This document shows positions 23,201 through 27,573 of a DNA stretch of 27,573 bases, piece after piece. Within the stretch, counting starts at the first letter, position 1; every line of letters starts with the position of its first letter. The notes under the pieces were generated by a model. The model worked only from the letters and a program-made list of their open reading frames with translations, had not been told where the DNA came from and made no database searches. A program made the position numbers and the translations under genes. This DNA is from Ophiothrix spiculata (Eukaryota; Echinodermata; Ophiuroidea; Amphilepidida; Ophiotrichidae): assembly GCA_000969725.1 (NCBI GenBank), contig JXSR01S047112.1; one strand, 5' to 3'.

Positions 23201-26200
23201 AAACAAGTAATGTGTATATCTTGTTTTTAGAATTAATGTACAAAAATATAGGAGCCATCAGCTTTGCTCAATAATGTTTTCAAAATGCTATCAAGATCAT
23301 TTTTAGATGCAAAATAAGCATTCCATCCCTAATCATGATCAAAATGTATCTTCAATCTTGATCTTCAAAATATGACATAATATTTTTTGTACCATTGGTC
23401 TCCAAAAATTCATGGGTGTAATGGATATCAATAGTTGGCTGTAAAGCAAGTCAAAATTATACATTTAGAAGAAAGCACACCTTCGAAATTTGTAGATTAT
23501 AAGGTATTTTAAGGGAGAGCTCCTGTGCATATCTGACAAATGTTTTCTTCTTGTTTCTTGCAGAGTTAGAAGATGTTATATGCCACTCGTATGAGAGACC
23601 ACCAGTTGACACAATCATTCTTAACCATCTGTATGATTTCAAGAAGTGGCTGCAGCCTCACTTTGCCGGCCAATTTTGTAACCATTCAGTTCCCCATAAT
23701 TTCAGAATCAAGAAAATAAATGGCAGTACAGTTCTTCATTACAGGAAATATAGCGGAGATAGGTGGGAACCTAAAGAAGGCCTACATTGTTTGAAGGTAT
23801 GTTCATGTTGGTAAATGTAATGTCATACCCACTTGTTGTATGGAACTGTCTTCTGACATTGGTAATCACCATTTTAACACTGTTTAATAGATTAATGTGA
23901 ATGAAACATTGTTGACAAACTATTCAACCAATTTTGGCATGTTGGTATCGAAATAGCAGAAATGTGATACATGCACTGCATTCAATAACTAATTTGAACT
24001 AGTGGTAATGGTAATGTGCTTTTAGGGTTCAAAGAGATATCACAATATAACAGTACAGTTTCTTGACCCCTCTGGCTGGTGTGCCAGAAAGGGTGATAAC
24101 TAAATATGATGCATGAATATGTTTTTATGTACATGTAGTGGTGTAACCAAGGTCTTGCAATACCTCACCAAAATTGATTTTAACTTTCAGACACTTCCCT
24201 CGTTGTCAGAGATCCCGTCCTGGGTGAAACCCAACTTGGATAAGCTAGATGTGTACATGCTGCAGCAAGATATCCCCAAGTTCTTTTACAGAATGCAAGA
24301 AGGAGATAGACATTGGTGGACTGAGTATCTTTCTGGTCTGAAGAAAATGAAGGAGGTATGTACTGAAGATATTATTAGTAACGGTTTCAGTCAAGGTCAG
24401 AGGATATTTCTAGTGTAGTCAGGGTTGGGGGGAAATTTGTACATGCTGGTTGTGGAAATTTTACATAGACCTGTGGCCTAGGAATTATGAAAATAGCTGA
24501 CATTGTGTTAGTAGTGAATAGGATAACAAAAATTGACAGGCCACAGTGGAAATTTATAACTTTCATACTCGTAATTGTTTGCTTCATACAGTATGATCAT
24601 ATACCCCGGTATACTAATTTCAGGCATTTACATCGATGTACTAAATGTGTCATGTCATTCATTGATTCAATTTCTTTCTTGGAATGACGCACATATTGAG
24701 TCGTGTCACATCACCAAAATTATTCTACATCGTAACAGCAAATTCGAATTGTAAATTTGTTTTTGCTTTATATTTACCTTCTTTGTCTCAAGATTTTTGT
24801 GGTGAAGATTGATTTGTATAGTAGCAGACCCTGTATTGCTGGTCATGAAGGATATGAGGGTGATATCCATTCAGCACTTTACCAATGAAACTGTGTATTC
24901 ATGTCTACTGAGTCATAAAAAGCAAAACAAACTATTTTTTCTATCTGTATTAGACTCCAGAAAAACCAGACCATTGGCCAATGATGACTTTACTTGCAAC
25001 AAGAGCAGATATAGAGCTTGAAGCAGAAAGTTCCGAGAATGAAGTAACACTACCTGACAACCTAAATACCGTATGGCAGCGAGTCAACAGGCCAATGAAA
25101 GCGGTAAGTAAGATAAATAAATTAAAGAAAACATGGAATTTATAGTTCGCTTTGCCACCATGATATGTAATTCCCACGAGCACACTTTACAGAGTTCACT
25201 GACCACTGTGGCCTAAGTAAGCCCCATTCCACACCAAGCATCATTTTAGATTCTCAGATAACCTCTAGGGGCACTGAACCTTGATCAGCTCAATATGTAC
25301 CATCACTAATAACTGGTACCACTGTTAATGCCTTGATTGTATTCAGAATAATGAATGTCACTAAAGACTATTTTTTATTTATAGCTCCTTAAATTGTAGG
25401 CTCATCCCATTTATCAAAACTCACGATTCGGTTACGTATCTGAATTTGGATACCCACGTACATTTTGTATCCAAATTGTGATACCCTTATCAGAATTAGG
25501 ATATGGAGGGGTATCTGAATTCTGATATGCCTGTCGTGGCACAGGAAACAAATCGATAACGCAAGCAAGCAAGTGCATGTAGAACATCTTTCTTGCATCT
25601 ATGATAAATGTACAGATCTGTGGAAATGTCATTTCCATCTGTGCAATTCCAGCAGGACAGCTTCGAAACATGTCCTGATAGCTCCTTATTACAGAAGGCA
25701 AAATAATTTGGCCAAAACTTTCTTAGAATTTAGATGACAAATAATGATAATGTTATTGACTTTTATACATACCGGTTTGGTGCACGGCGAAGTTGAATAT
25801 TAATTTCAGCTGATATCATGTTTCAGCTGTTTTTAATCCAAATTCAAATACGGGTATCAGAATTTTGATACAGGGTATCCGAATTGTGAGGTCCGCCAAA
25901 CTGACATGACTATTTAGCTTTAAATTCATTTTTCATTTTACAACATGAATTTTCTTTATTTTGCAATTCTTGACAATTATGTACTTTGTTTACATGTAGG
26001 TGACCATTGGATCTCAGGGTAAACCAAATCGCAGGAAACAGAAACATGTTACAGGTAAGACTGCCATGTCTGTTACTTTATTTAAAATGTAGTAAACCTA
26101 ATGAGCTAGTCAATCCACAAAAAGTAACATTGAGGGTACTGGACAAAATCACAACACATCATATTTTGCTGGAATTAGCTGTTGATTACCACCCCAACAA

Positions 26201-27048
26201 TCAAGTCAAAAACTATGTTTGTTAAAATTAGTCGGTTGCATCTGCCAATACAGGATGATTGGTCAACCAATGTGTTTCTTTCCTCATAAGGAAACAGAAA
26301 AAGTGTAGCTTCCTTTTGCAAAACTGTGCACACCAAGGAAGTTATACAGGGGAACAGGTTTTCTCTGCCATTTTGATTTCTCCGCCGTGTAAATACTATG
26401 GGACGGCAGCCATCTTGGATTGTCGCCCATGGAGAGTGAGTTATTGTACCTCTGGCATTTTACGGCTCCGCGTGCCACACTTATGCTGAAATAGGTGCCT
26501 ACACCTTTAACTCCATAAATGACTGTACCGGTATCTAAGATTGATACAAAATAAGGTTTGCATTGTTTTAATTCAATAAAAATTTTTATTGTCAAATTGC
26601 AGCATGTGAGGAAGTTGAAAGAGACAACCACCACGAAGTTGATGAAAACCCTATCAGTGGATCAGAAGAACAATGCCAAATTGACCATGAAGGTTCCGAC
26701 GTAGAGGATGGAAATGACATGAATCAATACTCAACTATTTCTCCGGGAACAATGGTTGCATTGTATGTTGAATGGCACTGGGATAACAATCCTCAGATCG
26801 CCAAGGTTTTGGAAATTGACTTTAATGAAGAAACAGTACTAGTCCATTGGTTTGCAGCATCCTGGTCAGGGAGATGTGCTCCATTGTACACTGGAGGTGG
26901 TGCCAACAGGGAACCAAAGACAGAGCTTCTTGACATACGATGTATTTTGTTGTGGCAATTTAGTTTGACATCAAAAAAGGAAACTTTAAAATCTGCCACA
27001 AGAATCAAGTTAAAAGCACAATACAGGGCAATAGGTCTAGAAATCTAA
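11039..27048 (+). CDS. 995-aa DUF7869-like protein, 16 coding exons, transposase-like core
   Basis: Sixteen exons join with GT-AG boundaries and matching phases into 995 codons plus TAA. Domains in order: acidic Ser/Asp/His N-terminus (1-85); tandem repeats with core QPxTDHWYTDSxxE, one per exon (86-196), with degenerate copies at 197-240; a Cys/Trp-rich helical part with CCSGLC (264-269) and VCATAWMEIHCITKKLF (315-331); CTVC (439-442); and an RNase-H-like core. The core has IDGMDQ (D498, D501), LQFDNCWRENKN (D585, E590) and VGHTHNDVDQIFSRI (H621, H623, D625, D627). A conserved extension with WLQPHF and WWTEY follows, then a small SH3/Tudor-like domain (about 895-932). This order of motifs is what I know from the uncharacterised DUF7869 family, common in invertebrates. 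The acidic residues are placed like a DDE/DDD nuclease triad, so a transposase origin is inferred. No flanking terminal repeats that would make the gene a transposon were seen. Cellular role is unknown; a nuclear DNA- or chromatin-linked role is a guess. Confidence 0.88.
11294..12636 (+). other. intron 1, with a repeated 18-mer and a hairpin
   Basis: Non-coding. CGGTAACGGAATGACGCT at 11653-11670 recurs with one mismatch at 11828-11845. GAAACTCG-ATTC-CGAGTTTC at 11507-11526 is a perfect 8-bp hairpin. Two TACATGTA and three TAGGCCTA palindromes occur near the 3' end. Confidence 0.7.
12637..12717 (+). CDS. exon 2: repeat copy 1 (aa 86-112)
   Basis: 81 nt, phase 0-0, acceptor TTCCAG and donor GAG|GTATAT. 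It encodes a 27-residue unit with DQPATDHWYTDSDTEEDQAE. The nucleotide match to exon 4 over CACAGACCATTGGTATACAG continues for about 30 bases, indicating recent exon duplication. Confidence 0.92.
12718..14584 (+). other. intron 2, hosts a MITE
   Basis: Contains the 6-bp-duplication MITE at 13339-13535. Between 13890 and 14345 two adjacent plus frames occur in sequence that reads like a decayed repeat (for example TTTCACCCTGTATA near 14184). No additional repeat-type exon was recognised between exons 2 and 3. Confidence 0.6.
13339..13535. mobile_element. MITE with 6-bp target duplication ATTTAA
   Basis: The ends CAGGCCTTCATTTTT and AAAAATGAAGCCCTG are inverted over 15 bases with one mismatch. 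ATTTAA flanks both sides (13333-13338, 13536-13541). The interior has GGCGAG, GTGATTGCTCTCCT, GGAGAGCAAT and ATCACTCTCCT words like those of the element at 1087-1297, so the two probably share one transposition source. Confidence 0.85.
14585..14665 (+). CDS. exon 3: repeat copy 2 (aa 113-139)
   Basis: 81 nt, phase 0-0, acceptor CATCCAG and donor AAG|GTAAAT. It encodes FASNQPVTDHWYTDSVSEEE and a short acidic/basic tail, and is the same length as exon 2. Confidence 0.93.
14666..15103 (+). other. intron 3, nothing recognised
   Basis: AT-rich intron of 438 bp with one TACATGTA (14805); no element or exon seen. Confidence 0.6.
15104..15190 (+). CDS. exon 4: repeat copy 3 (aa 140-168)
   Basis: 87 nt, phase 0-0, acceptor ATAACAG and donor CAG|GTACTG. 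It encodes FTSNQPVTDHWYTDSDKEKE. The first 15 residues differ from exon 3 at one position only, and the tail is two codons longer. Confidence 0.93.
15191..15688 (+). other. intron 4, nothing recognised
   Basis: AT-rich intron of 498 bp. The short frame at 15284 lacks protein-like features. Confidence 0.6.
15689..15772 (+). CDS. exon 5: diverged repeat copy 4 (aa 169-196)
   Basis: 84 nt, phase 0-0, acceptor TACAACAG and donor CAG|GTTAGT. It encodes FAVHQPLPEPLTDHWISEN. The F-A-x-x-Q-P start and T-D-H-W are kept, with a three-residue insertion between them, and the Y-T-D part has changed to I-S-E. Confidence 0.9.
15773..16425 (+). other. intron 5, nothing recognised
   Basis: AT-rich intron of 653 bp; no element ends or exon seen. 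Confidence 0.55.
16426..16494 (+). CDS. exon 6: degenerate repeat copy 5 (aa 197-219)
   Basis: 69 nt, phase 0-0, acceptor ATTGCAG and donor GAG|GTATGT. It encodes ESLSDVSRANWDKEINEDE. Only the tryptophan followed by an acidic patch recalls the repeat, but size, phase and position agree with the series. Confidence 0.8.
16495..17730 (+). other. intron 6, hosts a repeat with AGGTCA sites
   Basis: A GC-richer block from about 16878 to 17115 begins with TGTGTGTTTGTGTGTCTGTCTGTC and carries the half-site cluster described separately. Its composition differs from the rest of the intron, suggesting an inserted repeat. The remainder is AT-rich and featureless. Confidence 0.55.
17008..17098. promoter_or_regulatory. 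cluster of eight AGGTCA nuclear-receptor half-sites
   Basis: AGGTCA occurs at 17008, 17018, 17025, 17036, 17072, 17082 and 17093, and its complement TGACCT at 17065. The spacings are DR4 (17008/17018), DR1 (17018/17025), DR5 (17025/17036), an everted pair spaced by 1 (17065/17072), DR4 (17072/17082) and DR5 (17082/17093). These are classic spacings for RXR heterodimers and related receptors. Whether it is a working enhancer or just repeat sequence is unknown. Confidence 0.45.
17731..18134 (+). CDS. exon 7: last repeat remnant and Cys-rich helical region (aa 220-354)
   Basis: Acceptor TTTTACAG; donor ATAAG|GTAATT, phase 2. It opens with ILYWDESSYTDSTVESEQ, which keeps W and YTDS-E of the repeat. 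It then enters the conserved family region: KCCSGLC (263-269), and later VCATAWMEIHCITKKLF, which resembles a helix-turn-helix-like segment. The split Arg354 codon AG|A is completed in exon 8. Confidence 0.93.
18135..18961 (+). other. intron 7, nothing recognised
   Basis: AT-rich intron of 827 bp. A weak ACCCAC...GTGGGT fold-back lies near 18600-18622. Confidence 0.5.
18962..19196 (+). CDS. exon 8: conserved pre-core region (aa 354-432)
   Basis: Acceptor TTTGCAG, donor AAA|GTAAGT (phase 0). It encodes VAWLNGFIKLFGEYMPH and then FYNIWKESFPTVKIRK. Family members known to me have a matching W-L-x-x-F-x-x-x-G-x-x-M-P and W-K-x-x-F-P arrangement before the catalytic-like core. Confidence 0.93.
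19197..19686 (+). other. intron 8, nothing recognised
   Basis: Intron of 490 bp. The frame at 19238-19504 is a shadow without recognisable content. Confidence 0.55.
19687..19808 (+). CDS. exon 9: CxxC and coiled linker (aa 433-473)
   Basis: Acceptor TTTCCAG, donor AA|GTGAGT (phase 2). It encodes KCTVCTVTAEERG and a charged helix. The CxxC may form half of a zinc site with other Cys/His residues. The split Lys473 codon finishes in exon 10. A 35-bp tandem repeat begins within the donor-proximal intron. Confidence 0.92.
19813..19882. repeat. 35-bp tandem duplication at the exon 9 donor
   Basis: Two adjacent 35-bp units (19813-19847 and 19848-19882), each beginning GTACATGTACATT, differ at a single base. 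The first unit starts four bases after the intron's GT, so the donor's downstream bases are part of it. Confidence 0.95.
19883..20564 (+). other. intron 9, middle part
   Basis: AT-rich non-coding sequence between the 35-bp tandem and the TTAA element; nothing recognised. Confidence 0.5.
20565..20948. mobile_element. MITE bounded by TTAA
   Basis: The left end TTAAAGGAGCTTGGTC (20565) is the inverse of GACCAAGCTCCTTTAA (20891-20906). That right end is duplicated in tandem as GACTAAGCTCCTTTAA, which closes at 20948. TTAA at each boundary is the target site of the piggyBac and Kolobok superfamilies. The interior is non-coding. A tandem repeat of about 42 bp (GTTGGGGCAATCTGAC unit) makes up the right end. 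Confidence 0.7.
20985..21399 (+). CDS. exon 10: first part of the RNase-H-like core (aa 473-611)
   Basis: Acceptor TTTACAG, donor AAG|GTATGT (phase 0). It carries YLCICIDGMDQSKT (first acidic motif, D498 and D501), MHTHVTGALTHG, and LYLQFDNCWRENKN (second acidic motif, D585 with N586 and E590). Hydrophobic strands before each acidic motif match the RNase-H fold pattern. Confidence 0.95.
21400..22165 (+). other. intron 10, carries a tRNA-like SINE head
   Basis: AT-rich except for the tRNA-related block described separately at 21955-22027. No other feature is supported. Confidence 0.55.
21955..22027 (-). pseudogene. tRNA-like SINE head on the minus strand
   Basis: Read on the minus strand it gives an A-box-like TGGGCAAATGGATTAGCAC (22020-22002), an anticodon-like GACTCAGAATC and a B-box-like GGTTGCGAGTTGAAACCCC (21979-21961). 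The spacing fits a tRNA, but the stems have decayed and the B box deviates. It differs from the SINE at 7447-7704 and from the relic at 3666. Confidence 0.5.
22166..22271 (+). CDS. exon 11: third acidic motif (aa 612-647)
   Basis: Acceptor ATTGCAG, donor ATG-GAT-G|GTAAGT (phase 1). It encodes FLIVGHTHNDVDQIFSRIAE. His621/His623 and Asp625/Asp627 are intact, giving candidates for the last metal-binding position of the core. Confidence 0.94.
22272..23563 (+). other. intron 11, nothing recognised
   Basis: Intron of 1,292 bp. A GC-richer patch at about 22395-22560 and another at 22790-22885 may be repeat fragments, but no ends were identified. Confidence 0.45.
23564..23796 (+). CDS. exon 12: post-core conserved region (aa 647-724)
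   Basis: Acceptor CTTGCAG completes Glu647 (G|AG). Donor AAG|GTATGT (phase 0). It encodes YDFKKWLQPHFAGQ and HNFRIKKINGSTVLHYRKY, which match the family's W-L-Q-P-H and K-P-H-x-F regions. Confidence 0.93.
23797..24190 (+). other. intron 12, nothing recognised
   Basis: Intron of 394 bp with a TACATGTA at 24130; no other feature. Confidence 0.55.
24191..24355 (+). CDS. exon 13: conserved extension (aa 725-779)
   Basis: 165 nt, acceptor CTTTCAG, donor GAG|GTATGT (phase 0-0). It encodes IPSWVKPNLDKLDVY and RHWWTEYLSGL, a helical segment typical of the end of the conserved family region. Confidence 0.92.
24356..24953 (+). other. intron 13, minor inverted repeat
   Basis: Intron of 598 bp. CCTGTGGCC near 24470 and GGCCACAG near 24539 are a short inverted pair, each next to GTGGAAATTT; otherwise nothing. 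Confidence 0.5.
24954..25103 (+). CDS. exon 14: acidic linker (aa 780-829)
   Basis: 150 nt, acceptor TATTAG, donor GCG|GTAAGT (phase 0-0). It encodes KPDHWPMMTLLATRAD and then an acidic stretch. The DHW here lacks the rest of the N-terminal repeat and is probably coincidental. Confidence 0.88.
25104..25419 (+). other. intron 14, 5' part
   Basis: Non-coding, nothing recognised before the 25420-25890 element. Confidence 0.5.
25420..25890. mobile_element. 471-bp inverted-repeat element rich in GTATCnGAATT words
   Basis: The left end CTCACGATTCGG and right end CCGAATTGTGAG are inverted with one mismatch. GTATC/GATAC next to GAATT/AATTC-like words recurs at both ends in both orientations. The middle (about 25523-25605) matches a diverged copy at 2925-3085. 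No target duplication was recognised and there is no coding capacity. Confidence 0.65.
26000..26054 (+). CDS. exon 15: short basic linker (aa 830-848)
   Basis: 55 nt, acceptor CATGTAG, donor ACAG|GTAAGA (phase 1). It encodes VTIGSQGKPNRRKQKHVT, a basic patch that could act as a nuclear localisation signal. It joins exon 16 in frame (G|CA, Ala848). Confidence 0.85.
26055..26602 (+). other. intron 15, nothing recognised
   Basis: Intron of 548 bp. The frames in it on both strands are shadows. Confidence 0.5.
26603..27048 (+). CDS. exon 16: acidic linker and SH3/Tudor-like C-terminal domain (aa 848-995)
   Basis: Acceptor ATTGCAG; ends at TAA 27046-27048. An acidic segment (849-886) precedes PGTMVALYVEWHWDNNPQIA...VLVHWF (895-931). 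Its pattern of short strands and aromatic residues resembles the small barrel domains (Tudor/chromo-barrel/BAH type) seen at the end of related proteins. The tail has CILLWQFSLTSKKETLK. No AATAAA or ATTAAA was found between the stop and the window end. Confidence 0.92.
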
Positions 27049-27120
27049 ATTGACTCTGTTAAGGATCACTTTTGCATATCATATGTAAGATTTTGAATTA
27101 GCATATAATTATGTGACCGA

Positions 27121-27371
27121 GGGTCGATTTCACTAACGTTAAAATGCATCGTTAAGTCATCGTAAGACCAAAACCCATCGTTAGCTACGACAACCCCGTG
27201 ACCGCAAGCAGCGTTAACAAAGGTTTAGATTTTTCTAATGTATAATTCATATGCCTTACGATGTGATGAACACTTACGAAGGGATTTCATGTCTTTGTGA
27301 AGTCTAGTTGTAGTTACGAGCTGAACAATTCGTTAGTTACGATGCATCGTAATGTTAGTGAAATCGATCCC
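27121..27371. mobile_element. palindromic MITE in the 3' flank
   Basis: The left end GGGTCGATTTCACTAACG and the reverse complement of the right end, GGGATCGATTTCACTAAC, match with one insertion. The ATGCATCG / CGATGCATCG words continue the symmetry inwards. The GGG-initial ends recall Harbinger-type MITEs, but I see no 3-bp target duplication, so the class is uncertain. It starts 72 bp after the stop codon and may lie in the 3' UTR. Confidence 0.7.
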
Positions 27372-27573
27372 AGTTCTATCAAAATGAGATGCTTGTGGAT
27401 AGGATGTGAAACTGAGATATATCGAAAGAAAACTTACAATTTGTAGTATTTTTTCATTTTGAGATTTTAGTATTAATTATGACTTCCTTAATGATGTCTT
27501 AATCTACCCTACAACAACTGACACAAATCAGTGTATGAATTTAATATTTGTCAACTGTAAAAGTAGGTTGTTA
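27372..27573. other. no gene seen
   Basis: AT-rich flank without a canonical polyadenylation signal. Confidence 0.4.

Noticed and set aside
24954..25103. DHW in exon 14 as another repeat copy
   Set aside because: Only three residues agree; the QP start and YTDS part are absent.
26284..26634. 116-codon minus-strand frame
   Set aside because: Overlaps intron 15 and the exon 16 acceptor; no recognisable content.

Overview
The window is eukaryotic nuclear DNA from an animal: it is AT-rich, has a 16-exon gene with ordinary GT-AG introns, and is dense in SINEs and short inverted-repeat elements. The palindromes TAGGCCTA and TACATGTA are strongly over-represented. From general experience this suggests a marine invertebrate, perhaps an echinoderm or another ambulacrarian. 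That placement is inference.

Region 1-10480 is mostly non-coding and repeat-rich. It holds a 1.65-kb element with ~172-bp inverted arms and a nested MITE (302-1952), a diverged repeat fragment (2925-3085), a tRNA-Pro-like relic (3666-3742), a long TTTA microsatellite (6288-6398), and a compound locus at 7033-8566. The compound locus has two direct copies of a ~400-bp unit, a tRNA-derived SINE, an inverted SINE copy and a nested MITE. Further on are a diverged tandem duplication (8868-9620) and a GC-richer repeat (about 9640-10062). One isolated minus-strand first-exon candidate lies at 5642-5854, and a weaker one at 10482-10622.

Region 10640-27048 is one complete plus-strand gene. A TATATAAAA box lies at 10645, the start codon at 11039 and the stop at 27046-27048. 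Sixteen exons join with consistent phases (2,988 nt, 995 codons plus stop). The protein has an acidic Asp/Ser/His N-terminus, then a run of small tandemly duplicated phase 0-0 exons that each encode one copy of a Q-P-x-T-D-H-W-Y-T-D-S repeat. These are followed by a Cys/Trp-containing helical region and an RNase-H-like core (IDGMDQ, LQFDNCWRENKN, VGHTHNDVDQ). A conserved C-terminal extension and a small SH3/Tudor-like beta domain end the protein. I recognise the core as the large uncharacterised family usually labelled DUF7869. It looks transposase-derived, but neither enzymatic activity nor mobility is shown by the sequence.

The introns carry MITEs with 6-bp (13339) and TTAA (20565) duplications, a cluster of eight AGGTCA nuclear-receptor half-sites (17008-17098), a tRNA-like SINE head (about 21955-22027, minus) and a 471-bp inverted-repeat element (25420-25890). 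Another palindromic MITE sits 72 bp after the stop codon.

The most interesting signal is the array of symmetric duplicated exons feeding a transposase-like protein. Every exon of the array can be skipped in frame, so the gene could make isoforms with different repeat numbers.
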